DNA from: Blastocatellia bacterium AA13
Lineage (GTDB): Bacteria > Acidobacteriota > Blastocatellia > UBA7656
DNA: 64,000 nt
Assembly: GCA_003222245.1 (NCBI GenBank)
Contig: QHVH01000013.1
Span: 124,001-188,000, forward strand
Direction of reading: 5' to 3'
Of this stretch, positions 53,259-61,486 are shown in pieces. Under the pieces are notes generated by a model. It saw only the letters and a program-made list of their open reading frames with translations, did no database searches and was not told the origin of the DNA. Position 1 is the stretch's first letter; the number at the start of each line of letters is the position of its first letter. The position numbers and the translations under genes were made by a program.

Positions 53259-55730
53259 ATGAAAGTGCCGACCGGCCCCTTTGAAGAGCTTTGGTCCCAC
53301 CAATGCGCGGGCCCAGTCATATCCGTTTCCGCAACGCCGAATTGTTCCTTGATTTCAGCCGCCTCAGTAAATTGCGATCTACACCTGCTGAATGAAAATG
53401 GCAGCGAGGTCTGGGATCGACCGGCGAAGCTCGACAATGAGGGTTGGGCGACCTCGGTTTCGGCCGACGGAAGGTTCATTGCGGTCGGTACGGCGAGTAA
53501 GAAACCCGCCGATGGAACCGTATATGTTTTCGATAGAAACAGAACGCAAATCTGGTCTGAAGCGATCGGCGCCCCGGTTTGGAGCGTGAGCCTCTCAGCG
53601 GACGGCAGTTATCTCGCGGTCTCAAGTTGGAATAATCACGTCTATAAATATAAGAGGTCTCGTGAGAGTTACGATCTGATTTTCGACGTAGAGCTGCCTG
53701 GCGGCTCGGGGCTCTATGGAATTAAATTGGCCGAAGACGGCCGTGAGCTTGTGGTGTCGAGCTACGATACCGGGGTGTTCATTCTAAGCGAGCACGGAGC
53801 GGTTCACAAAGCTATCAATTTGAGAGACGGTTTCTACAATGTGTCCGTTGCGCGGAACACCGGTACTATCATCGCCGCAATGAGAGACTTTTCAGCGCTC
53901 CTCATTGCAAAAACAGACAACGATTCACAGAGCGTTCGCAAGCTTCCCAAAATCAGTTCAATCGCGATTTGCGGTGTGGATATATCAGACGACGGAAAGC
54001 TGCTGGGTCTCGGCAGCTTCGATGGCCGATTGTATATCACCGACGGGGCCGGCAGATGTCTGTGGCGCTACGAGACCGATGGCGAGGTCTGGTCGGTTGC
54101 GATGTCCGGAGACGGGCGATTGATTTGTATTGGCTCTGGAGACCAATCGGTTCGCCTATTCTTCAATCGATGCACCGCGAGCGCGCTTGATGAGGTTCGC
54201 GCGGTAGAGGACAGCCTGGAATGCGTTCACGACAACAATGAAACCTGGGCAAACACCCTAGCGGATACGCTCGTTGCGATGTATTTACGCTACGGAATTG
54301 TCGAATACGGCGTGAGTCGTTTAATGGAGTTCCGTGAGCACGTCTCGAGATCGTTAATTCGCGCGACGGTCAAAAAGTTATTACGTCAAGACATCGAGTC
54401 CAACCCAACACATTATTTCAGCCATCTTCAACTTGGCGATGTTCTTTCAAGCGAGAACGATCATCAAGCCGCGGCTTATCACTATCAAGTCGCCGCAAGC
54501 GAGCCCAAATATAGATCACGAGCTCTGAACCAGGCCGGGGAGAGCTTTGAAAAGCTAAAACTCAAGGCCGCAAGTTTTTCCTGTTTTCGCCGCGCACGCG
54601 AGCAGCATCTGGACGCGGACGCTAAGCGTGTACTGTTCAATCTGGCGCACTCATATGAGGGCCAGGGGGAATGGGAAGAGGCGATCAGGCACTATCAATT
54701 ACTTGTGTCGTGGGACGCGCGTTATCGAAATGCCTGGTCACGCATGCAAAACCTCATTTCTCATCATCGTTCTACGGATGTAAGACCTGTTCGGACCGAA
54801 TACGCGGGCGGCGCGGTGAGCCTGCTGGGACCCGATACTCCCCGCCAACAAGAAGTCGACGACCTCTTATTACCCGTAATCGCCGCCCGTAACTCCGAGG
54901 TGATTGAACCGCCGGGCTTGCGTGCCAGATTGGAGCAGGTGGTATCCGCGCTTGCGGCGGATGAGGAGTTCATTCGAGGTATAACCAAGGCCGACCTCGA
55001 CTATACGACCGAAATGTACATGAAGTACGAGTACCTGCTTCCGGAAGACGAATTGAAGAAATTTCTGGAGACGGTCAACTCCATTTCCGTCATCGAAGAC
55101 GGAGCCGTTGCCGCCTCCCTTGATATCGGCGCGGCAACCGGCCGCTATCCCTCACTTCTCGCTCGAAGAGGAATCAAGACGTTCGGCGTAGATCGAGAAT
55201 ACAGGGCAATGTCATTCGCGCACAGCAGGAAGTTATCGGCGTCGCGTTATCACGACTGGCCCCAGTTCTTTGTGGGTGACGCCGTCGCTTTGCCGGCCGC
55301 CGGCGGTTCATTCGATCTTGTTACATGTATGATGGGCACCTTTGCGCATATTGGCCGATCGCAGCAAAGTGCGGCAGTGAAGGAAATGTTGAGAGTTCTG
55401 CGCCCGTCCGGTAGGATCATCATTTCGACATGGGATGTTGAATGCGAGCATCTGGCATTCTTGTCCATGTATGATGAAGCACAAAAAGAAATGATCAGGC
55501 AGAGCTCACCGCGCTGTGATGAAATTCAGGCGCTATTAGAGGAGAGCGGCATGAAAGAGATCTCGGTGGTTCACTTTTGCATGCTGCCGCAAGGCGTGGT
55601 CTACGATCTCGGTCTTCATAAGCTGGATCTTGGAGGTCTCCGAATGGCGCTGGACATCGATCTTGCCGTGCGCGCGACTTTTCCGGCCAGGCATGGAGAA
55701 ATGTATGTTGCGACCGCGGTGAAGCATTAA
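53259..55730 (+). CDS. Beta-propeller-TPR-SAM methyltransferase fusion protein (novel architecture)
   Basis: 823 aa, start at the ATG 5 bp after GAGGAG (53248-53253); an adjacent upstream ATG at 53256 is the alternative. Residues about 10-305 form a WD40/PQQ-like propeller with about seven blades, each with an Asp/Gly turn and Trp ('WATSVSADGRFIAVG', 'VWSVSLSADGSYLAVSS', 'VWSVAMSGDGRLICIGS'). Residues about 380-500 are TPR-like ('HYFSHLQLGDVLSSENDHQAAAYHYQ', 'AHSYEGQGEWEEAIRHYQ'). After a helical linker the C-terminus is a class I methyltransferase: motif I 'LDIGAATGRYPSLL' (621-634), 'TFGVDREYRAMSFAHSRKL', 'FVGDAVALPAAGGSFDLVTCMMGTF' and 'LRVLRPSGRIII'. No signal peptide, so cytoplasmic. It ends 12 bp before proS. 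Substrate unknown; a protein or RNA target recruited by propeller/TPR is my guess. Confidence 0.7.
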   Translation: MKVPTGPFEELWSHQCAGPVISVSATPNCSLISAASVNCDLHLLNENGSEVWDRPAKLDNEGWATSVSADGRFIAVGTASKKPADGTVYVFDRNRTQIWSEAIGAPVWSVSLSADGSYLAVSSWNNHVYKYKRSRESYDLIFDVELPGGSGLYGIKLAEDGRELVVSSYDTGVFILSEHGAVHKAINLRDGFYNVSVARNTGTIIAAMRDFSALLIAKTDNDSQSVRKLPKISSIAICGVDISDDGKLLGLGSFDGRLYITDGAGRCLWRYETDGEVWSVAMSGDGRLICIGSGDQSVRLFFNRCTASALDEVRAVEDSLECVHDNNETWANTLADTLVAMYLRYGIVEYGVSRLMEFREHVSRSLIRATVKKLLRQDIESNPTHYFSHLQLGDVLSSENDHQAAAYHYQVAASEPKYRSRALNQAGESFEKLKLKAASFSCFRRAREQHLDADAKRVLFNLAHSYEGQGEWEEAIRHYQLLVSWDARYRNAWSRMQNLISHHRSTDVRPVRTEYAGGAVSLLGPDTPRQQEVDDLLLPVIAARNSEVIEPPGLRARLEQVVSALAADEEFIRGITKADLDYTTEMYMKYEYLLPEDELKKFLETVNSISVIEDGAVAASLDIGAATGRYPSLLARRGIKTFGVDREYRAMSFAHSRKLSASRYHDWPQFFVGDAVALPAAGGSFDLVTCMMGTFAHIGRSQQSAAVKEMLRVLRPSGRIIISTWDVECEHLAFLSMYDEAQKEMIRQSSPRCDEIQALLEESGMKEISVVHFCMLPQGVVYDLGLHKLDLGGLRMALDIDLAVRATFPARHGEMYVATAVKH

Positions 55731-55742
55731 GGAGAGCAAGGA

Positions 55743-57176
55743 TTGGCCATCAATCAGAAGCTTACGAAGCGCAGCGACGACTTCGCGAAGTGGTACAACG
55801 AACTTATTCTGAAGAGCGAGCTCGCGGATTATTCGCCGGTCCGAGGCTGCATGATTATTCTCCCGCTTGGCTACGCGCTGTGGGAGAACGTGCAAAGGTT
55901 GATGGATCAGGAATTCAAGAAAACTCAAGTCGAGAATGTATATTTTCCTGCCCTTATTCCTCTCTCCCTTTTGCAAAAGGAGGCGGAACACGTCGAAGGG
56001 TTCAGCCCGCAACTTGCGGTTGTCACTCACGGAGGCGGAAAAGAACTCGCCGAGCCTCTGGTCATTAGACCTACTTCCGAAACAATTATTTGGCAATATT
56101 ACGCGGATCGCCTGCAATCATATCGTCAGCTCCCGCTGTTGATTAATCAGTGGTGTAATGTGATGCGCTGGGAGATGCGCACCAGGCTTTTTCTCCGCAC
56201 CACCGAGTTTCTCTGGCAAGAGGGACATACGGCGCACGCCACCCCCGCGGAAGCCGAAGAGCGAGCGCTCATGATGCTCGGTGTCTATCGGAAAGTCCTG
56301 GAAGAGTACATGGCGATTCCATGTTATCAGGGCGTAAAGTCGAGCCAGGAAAAGTTCGCTGGAGCTGAAAACAGCTATTCCCTCGAAGTAATGGTGCAGG
56401 ATTTCAAGGCGGTGCAGGCCGCTACTTCGCACAACTTTGGGCAGCGCTTTTCTAAGGCCTTTGGGGTCACATTCCTTAATGAGCAGGACGAAAGACAGCA
56501 TGTATATACGACCAGTTGGGGCTCCAGCACTCGACTAATCGGAACATTGGTTATGGTCCACGCCGACGATCGCGGCCTCGTGTTGCCGCCTCGGATCGCG
56601 CGGACGCAGATCGTGATTGTGCCCATTTCTGACTCGGAAAATAGAAAACGCGTGTTCGACGCGGCCGGTAAATTGGAGAATACGCTTCGGGAACAAGGCT
56701 ATACCGTTAAGGCCGATTATCGAGACATAAAACCGGTCCATAAATTTTATGACTGGGAGCTTCGCGGCGTGCCTTTGCGGATCGAGATCGGTTTGAAAGA
56801 AGTTACGGCTGAAGAAGCTACTCTCGTTCAGCGCGATACCGGCAAGAAAATGACCGTTCGGCAAGCGGAGCTTTCTGAATTAATCCCGGGAATATTTGAA
56901 GAAATGCAGCGCAGAATGTTCGAACGAGCGCTGCAATTTCGAGATGAGCATACCTACGTCGTAAACAGCTTCAAGGAGTTTCGCGAAGTTTTGGAGGAGA
57001 AGAAAGGTTTCCTGAGGGCTCACTGGTGCGGCTCAAACTCGTGCGAGAACGACATCAAATCAGAAACCGAAGCAACCATACGCACGATACCGTTTGACTC
57101 CGAGCCGGAAACCGGCGAATGCGTTTATTGCGGAAAGCCGTCCGGCAGAAGGGTTCTTTTCGCCAAAGCATATTGA
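55743..57176 (+). CDS. proS: Prolyl-tRNA synthetase, short (archaeal/eukaryal-like) type
   Basis: 477 aa. TTG start preceded by AAGGAGAG overlapping the end of the fusion gene. Class II motifs: 'VRGCMIILPLGYALWENVQ', motif 2 'NVMRWEMRTRLFLRTTEFLWQEGHTAHAT' and motif 3 'GLVLPPRIARTQIVIVPI'. The anticodon-binding domain and a C-terminal extension ('WCGSNSCENDIKSETEATIRTIPF...CVYCGKPSGRRVLFAKAY') with a Zn-like Cys pair are present. There is no editing insertion (INS) as in E. coli ProRS. This eukaryal-type ProRS occurs in several bacterial phyla. Spacing of 12 bp implies co-transcription with the fusion gene. Confidence 0.93.
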   Translation: MAINQKLTKRSDDFAKWYNELILKSELADYSPVRGCMIILPLGYALWENVQRLMDQEFKKTQVENVYFPALIPLSLLQKEAEHVEGFSPQLAVVTHGGGKELAEPLVIRPTSETIIWQYYADRLQSYRQLPLLINQWCNVMRWEMRTRLFLRTTEFLWQEGHTAHATPAEAEERALMMLGVYRKVLEEYMAIPCYQGVKSSQEKFAGAENSYSLEVMVQDFKAVQAATSHNFGQRFSKAFGVTFLNEQDERQHVYTTSWGSSTRLIGTLVMVHADDRGLVLPPRIARTQIVIVPISDSENRKRVFDAAGKLENTLREQGYTVKADYRDIKPVHKFYDWELRGVPLRIEIGLKEVTAEEATLVQRDTGKKMTVRQAELSELIPGIFEEMQRRMFERALQFRDEHTYVVNSFKEFREVLEEKKGFLRAHWCGSNSCENDIKSETEATIRTIPFDSEPETGECVYCGKPSGRRVLFAKAY

Positions 57177-57228
57177 TAGTTGCCGGTCTGACCGGTTTTC
57201 TTTTAAGACGGCGGTTTTGATATCGGGC

Positions 57229-57558
57229 CTAATAGACGGCGCCTCCGACAACGGCAGGGCGACTTGGAGTTAGAAGAGACAACTGTCCATCGGTTCCGGG
57301 TACTCCGAGAACGAGAACTTCCGACATAAAGCCTGCAATGTTTCGCGGCGGAAAATTGACCACGCCGATCACCTGCATTCCTATCAACTCATCTTTTGAA
57401 TAGTTTGTCGCCTGCACGCTCGACTTCTTCAAACCGATTTCATCGCCAAAGTTCACGGTTATTCGATAAGCGGGCTTCTTCGCTCGAGGAAAATCTTCTA
57501 CTTCCGTGATGACTCCCACTCGCAATTCGATCTTTTGAAATTCTTCAAAGGTGGCCAT
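57229..57558 (-). CDS. csaA: CsaA-type tRNA-binding chaperone-like protein
   Basis: 109 aa OB-fold protein. Characteristic 'FQKIELRVGVITEVEDFPRAKKPAYRITVNFGDEIGLKKSS' (quoted in parts by motif), 'VIGVVNFPPRNIAGFMSEVLVLG' and 'PSRPAVVGGAVY' define CsaA. ATG is preceded by AAGGAGGAAAA. Family members bind tRNA and have chaperone activity in secretion. Convergent with proS, 52 bp apart, and similar in fold to the C-terminal domain of the MetRS nearby. Confidence 0.92.
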   Translation of the reverse strand: MATFEEFQKIELRVGVITEVEDFPRAKKPAYRITVNFGDEIGLKKSSVQATNYSKDELIGMQVIGVVNFPPRNIAGFMSEVLVLGVPGTDGQLSLLTPSRPAVVGGAVY

Positions 57559-57715
57559 AGTTTTCCTCCTTGGTAGAGTTTCCGGCTTTGTTTAGCGCAC
57601 GACCCGTGCCGGCCCGGCGACTTGGTAATTCCGGTAGTGAATGAGCTCCGCTGTCAGGTCTGAAGAACCCGCCCGAAGAGTCTCAAATTGTCGGGACAGC
57701 GCAAGATTATATGTC

Positions 57716-58624
57716 TCATGGATTGTCTCTGCGCGCTATCCACAGAGTATGCTCCCGTGAGATTGCATTTTCGGCATCCGCCACAAACGCCGAGAGTTGA
57801 TCATCCTTAGCGATGTGGCCCGCCTTGGCGGCAATCAATCCAAGCTCCTGCGCTGTGACATTATATGATTGGGCGAGTTCCTGGTGCCGCTTGACCTGCA
57901 GCCACGCTAAAGCCGCGGTCGCGATCATCGAGAAGGACCCTGTAAGGTTAAGGCGAGAGTCCGGTGAATAAACCAGGAGTAGAGCTGAAACTGCAGCTCC
58001 AACTTGAGCGATCATAATGACGGCGAACCAAATATCCTCCTTGCGTCGGTTGGCTTTAGCCTTATCGCTATACCATCCTCTCTGGTTTTCAATTCTCGCA
58101 TTAACATAAAACTCTCTCCGATGTTCCGTATCCCAGGATCTCACTTCTCGCATTCGATTAGTGATTTGAGGCCCATTACCTAGCTCTCCATTCAAAGCCG
58201 CGAACAAAGATTTTCGTTGCGACAAGATGTCATTCAAGCTGGACAGGAAGGCTTCATCAACTGCTTTTGGGGCCAATTCGCCTGAGTACGGTTCGGCGCG
58301 GCACATGAAGCGCCATGTCAGCGTTTTTACGGATTCAGCTATGGCCCTACCGCCATACCACTCCCTCTCGTGTTTCTTTGCCCTTAAAGTTGAAGTTAGT
58401 ATGAAGCCGACAAAAAATGCGATGCCGGTTAAGAGCGCTTTAAGCGATTTATTTTCGGACGTAGTCACGGAAACCGCCGATAGGAACGCCCCGATCATCG
58501 TGAGAATCAGCACTGAGCCAAACAGAAACAAGTAGCTCTTTCCGGCACGCAAGGACGCGGCATTCGCGGCGTTATGAAGGGCCGGCAGATCTTCTTCAGG
58601 TAGAATCTGTATGCTATCAACCAT
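57716..58624 (-). CDS. DUF4231/SLATT-like four-helix membrane protein
   Basis: 302 aa from the ATG at 58624; a GTG at 58690 would add 22 residues and is less likely. Two similar halves each have two membrane helices: TM1-2 at about 31-53 and 62-80, TM3-4 at about 197-218 and 226-243. Each is followed or preceded by charged helical stretches ('EREWYGGRAIAESVKTLTWRFM', 'NARIENQRGWYSDKAKANRRKEDIW', 'AQSYNVTAQELGLIAAKAG'). The 'RAxAESxK' and 'RxxGWYxxKA' blocks fit SLATT domains (SMODS and SLOG-associating 2TM effectors; DUF4231 group), which are predicted to disrupt membranes upon a nucleotide signal. Lies 134 bp downstream of a TIR-like gene on the same strand. Host defence is inferred, not shown. 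Confidence 0.6.
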   Translation of the reverse strand: MVDSIQILPEEDLPALHNAANAASLRAGKSYLFLFGSVLILTMIGAFLSAVSVTTSENKSLKALLTGIAFFVGFILTSTLRAKKHEREWYGGRAIAESVKTLTWRFMCRAEPYSGELAPKAVDEAFLSSLNDILSQRKSLFAALNGELGNGPQITNRMREVRSWDTEHRREFYVNARIENQRGWYSDKAKANRRKEDIWFAVIMIAQVGAAVSALLLVYSPDSRLNLTGSFSMIATAALAWLQVKRHQELAQSYNVTAQELGLIAAKAGHIAKDDQLSAFVADAENAISREHTLWIARRDNP

Positions 58625-58757
58625 CTCTAACCAATCCCAGACAGAGAAAGTACCAGGTAGAAATACCAATGGTATCGGAACAGTCCTCACGAGCCCGTCT
58701 CTTAATCAGCAATTTTCAACAGCCGGGCTGAAAGCTAGCCCTAGAACAGAGCCAACC

Positions 58758-59261
58758 TCACTTATAATAGCTGGCCCTAACCAGACTCTGCCATTTCAGA
58801 AAGACGCTAGACAGAGCCTTCTTCTCGGGCAAAGACAGCGAAGTACTCGGCATCTTGTGAACGAAAACATCCGTAGCCCCGTCATCGAAGACACCTCCTG
58901 TAATTCCATCCTCCTTGAAAACAAGGATAGGTAGCCCTAATGAATAAAGGATTCCGGCCTCCAAATGGTTCCAGGCTGATGGAAAGGAGACTGGCTTGTC
59001 GATTATCCGTTCCCCTTCGGCATTACGTTTTACAATTCCAGCAGTAGCTTGGAACTGTTCAAACCCGAGGATCACGCCTCCAGAACATCGTTTCGCGATT
59101 ACTTGAACCTCCCTAAGCGGGAGCTCTGTGGGATAATCCGATCTGCCCAGCGCCCTCGGCTCTAAATCTAATCGATCAAGCTCTCGTATGATCAACTTGC
59201 GCGATGCTTCCTGGGCGTCGCTCAAAGAAGTTGGTGAGGAAACGAATATCGGTATTTTCAT
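58758..59261 (-). CDS. TIR/nucleoside-deoxyribosyltransferase-like protein
   Basis: 167 aa, single alpha/beta domain. It opens with 'MKIPIFVSSPTSLSDAQEASRK' (strand, Ser-rich loop, helix), then 'LDLEPRALGRSDYPTELPLREVQVIAKRCSGGVILGFEQFQ', and ends with 'SAWNHLEAGILYSLGLPILVFKEDG'. This Rossmannoid layout (strand-Ser loop, conserved acidic or Arg residues, 'xxNHLEAGxxxxLGLPxL') is typical of TIR-like and nucleoside 2-deoxyribosyltransferase/SLOG-like proteins that bind or cleave nucleotides such as NAD. The candidate catalytic Glu is in 'NHLEAG'. It precedes the SLATT-like protein, forming a two-gene unit; weak Shine-Dalgarno. Family assignment is by pattern only. Confidence 0.5.
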   Translation of the reverse strand: MKIPIFVSSPTSLSDAQEASRKLIIRELDRLDLEPRALGRSDYPTELPLREVQVIAKRCSGGVILGFEQFQATAGIVKRNAEGERIIDKPVSFPSAWNHLEAGILYSLGLPILVFKEDGITGGVFDDGATDVFVHKMPSTSLSLPEKKALSSVFLKWQSLVRASYYK

Positions 59262-59574
59262 GATTCGAACCGCACGCTTAATAATTTAATAAACAAATCC
59301 GAATAGTGCGCTTGGTACTCGCCCGCAAAACTTTATTTAGCTCATTGCGTGCGCCTTGAATTCGAGTCCGCTATCAATCCATATTGCGCTTGAGCGACCG
59401 AGGACTCTCCCGACCTGAGCTTTATACCAAAAGAACGATTATTATGGTGTCGCACCTGCTTTCCGTCCAGAGGCAGAACTCAGACAGGTGTGCGTAACGA
59501 AAGTGAGCGTGTTTGAATTATATGATTGGATCATCTTGGAGATCGCCGCCGGCTCAGTTCATAATGATCACTTC
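59262..59574. other. Intergenic region upstream of larC and of the TIR-like gene
   Basis: Divergent region with an AT-rich patch next to the TIR-like start (59275-59310: TAATAATTTAATAAACAAAT). No gene is supported; the larC frame is open back to 59488 but LarC proteins begin at the ATG at 59575. Confidence 0.45.
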
Positions 59575-60801
59575 ATGCGAACGCTATACTTTGATTGCTA
59601 TGCCGGTATCAGCGGCGACATGATTACCGGCGCGCTCCTGGATTTGGGTCTCGATTTCGCGGCGATCGAGGAGCAGCTTGGAACGCTCGGGCTTACGGGC
59701 TATGAGTTGTCTTTCGAGACCGTTCAGCGAGGCGGCCTCAAGGCGGCCAGATTCAAAGTTGTTTTGGAGCGCTCGGAACAACCTCATCGCCATCTCGAGA
59801 ACATACAATCGATCATCAATCGATCAGAGCTGTCTCCCTGGGCCAAGAGAAATTCTCTTCGAGTGTTCGAATCTCTGGCTAAGGCCGAAGCACGCGTCCA
59901 CGGTTCGACCATAAATGAAGTCCATTTCCACGAAGTCGGAGCGATAGATTCCATCATCGATATAGCTGCTGCAATGATCGGTTTCGAGATGCTTGGAGTC
60001 GAACGATTCTGTTGCTCTCCGCTGCGGGTGGGATTCGGATCGGTGAACACGGAGCACGGAGTCTTGCCCGTACCGGCTCCCGCCACCGCCGAGCTACTCA
60101 AGGGCAAGCCGATCTACGGAGGAGACATTGAAGGCGAATTCGTCACGCCGACCGGCGCCGCGATCGTGGCTACTCTCTGCGACTCCTTCGGAGCCCTTCC
60201 GAGTATGAAGGTCGGGAGAATTGGCTATGGAGCAGGATCGCGCGATCCAGCCGGCTTTAGCAATACTCTTCGGATTGCTATCGGCGAAAGCGAGACAGCG
60301 GGGGGCAAAGACTGTGATCAGGTCGCCGTAATTGAAACCAATATCGACGATATGAATCCCCAGGTCTGCGGGTTCGTAGCTGAGCGAGCCTTTGCGCTTG
60401 GAGCGCTGGATGTATTTACGTCGCCGATACTCATGAAGAAGAACCGGCCCGGGATCCTGCTGACGATACTATGCGATCCGGCGAAGATGGATACGATGAC
60501 TGATCTGCTGCTCCGCGAAACGACTACGCTGGGAGTTCGGTATTACACCGCAGCGCGAAAGGTGCTCGCACGCCGCATCGAACTGATTGACACGAGCTAC
60601 GGCAGCGTGAGGGTGAAGGTAGCGCTTCAAGGCGGACGCGAGATACACTCTCAACCTGAATATGAGGATTGTGCGCGAATAGCGCGGGAACAGGGGATTC
60701 CAATCATCGAAGTGCAGCGCCTGGCTGCCTTTGCGTATGGCCAGAGACAGACTCAACACAACGATACAGATGCCGAATTCGACGAAGAATCACACGAGTG
60801 A
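59575..60801 (+). CDS. larC: LarC, nickel-pincer cofactor biosynthesis protein
   Basis: 408 aa from the ATG at 59575 ('[16 protein letters not shown]', the family N-terminus). LarC inserts nickel into the pincer cofactor precursor for lactate racemase and related enzymes. Further family blocks: '[17 protein letters not shown]' (His/Glu-rich metal site), '[19 protein letters not shown]', '[13 protein letters not shown]', '[42 protein letters not shown]' (by blocks). Full length, no frameshift despite LarC sometimes being split. larA, larB and larE are not seen. The 3' end overlaps folE by 32 bp. Confidence 0.9.
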   Translation: MRTLYFDCYAGISGDMITGALLDLGLDFAAIEEQLGTLGLTGYELSFETVQRGGLKAARFKVVLERSEQPHRHLENIQSIINRSELSPWAKRNSLRVFESLAKAEARVHGSTINEVHFHEVGAIDSIIDIAAAMIGFEMLGVERFCCSPLRVGFGSVNTEHGVLPVPAPATAELLKGKPIYGGDIEGEFVTPTGAAIVATLCDSFGALPSMKVGRIGYGAGSRDPAGFSNTLRIAIGESETAGGKDCDQVAVIETNIDDMNPQVCGFVAERAFALGALDVFTSPILMKKNRPGILLTILCDPAKMDTMTDLLLRETTTLGVRYYTAARKVLARRIELIDTSYGSVRVKVALQGGREIHSQPEYEDCARIAREQGIPIIEVQRLAAFAYGQRQTQHNDTDAEFDEESHE

Positions 60802-61381
60802 CGAGGCGCCGGCAAGGGCGGCGGACCTGGCCAAGATCGAAGCAGGAGTGCGGCTGATACTCGAGGGCATAGGGGAGGACCCGGATCGCCCCGGTCTTCA
60901 GAACACACCGCGCCGCGTAGCCTTGATGTACGAAGAGATTTGCGCGGGACTACATTCAGATCCGCGAAAAGTCATCCAACTGATACCCGGCGAGACTCAC
61001 GATGAGATGGTGATCGTCAAAGATATCCCTATTTATTCGTTGTGCGAACATCATCTACTTCCGTTCATCGGCGCCGCGCACATTGCTTACATACCCAAGC
61101 GCGGAGGAATTGTCGGCCTATCGAAAATAGCGCGAATCGCCGATCTGATGGCGAAACGCCCGCAGATTCAAGAGCGGTTGACTACGGACATCGCGGATCT
61201 CTTGTTCGAGGAACTGCACGCGACCGGTGTTATGGTTGTGATCGAGGCATCGCATCTCTGCATGGAAATGCGAGGCATCAAGAAGCCCGGCTCGAAGACG
61301 ATTACGAGCGCATTGCGAGGAGGATTCCTGAAGGATCCGCGCACTCGCGCCGAGGCGATGTCCCTCTTGAGAAATAACTGA
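60770..61381 (+). CDS. folE: GTP cyclohydrolase I
   Basis: 203 aa from the ATG at 60770; a start 13 codons earlier (60731) is possible. Zn/active-site motifs: '[21 protein letters not shown]' with the Cys and His ligands, '[23 protein letters not shown]', and '[15 protein letters not shown]' with the second Cys. Catalyses the first step of folate and pterin synthesis (GTP to dihydroneopterin triphosphate). Overlap with larC implies translational coupling. Confidence 0.93.
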   Translation: MPNSTKNHTSDEAPARAADLAKIEAGVRLILEGIGEDPDRPGLQNTPRRVALMYEEICAGLHSDPRKVIQLIPGETHDEMVIVKDIPIYSLCEHHLLPFIGAAHIAYIPKRGGIVGLSKIARIADLMAKRPQIQERLTTDIADLLFEELHATGVMVVIEASHLCMEMRGIKKPGSKTITSALRGGFLKDPRTRAEAMSLLRNN

Positions 61382-61486
61382 CAGGCCAAAGAGAGCAGCC
61401 CTTCTCGTAGCAGCATGCGCTCCGAAATGTGCCGCATTCTTGCTGACGGCGCCGCTCTTCCGGACTGGAGATTGAGCTGACTAGAT

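Noticed and set aside
53259-54200. Propeller region as a PQQ-dependent dehydrogenase
   Set aside because: No signal peptide, no Trp-docking or PQQ catalytic motif, and the frame continues into TPR and methyltransferase domains.
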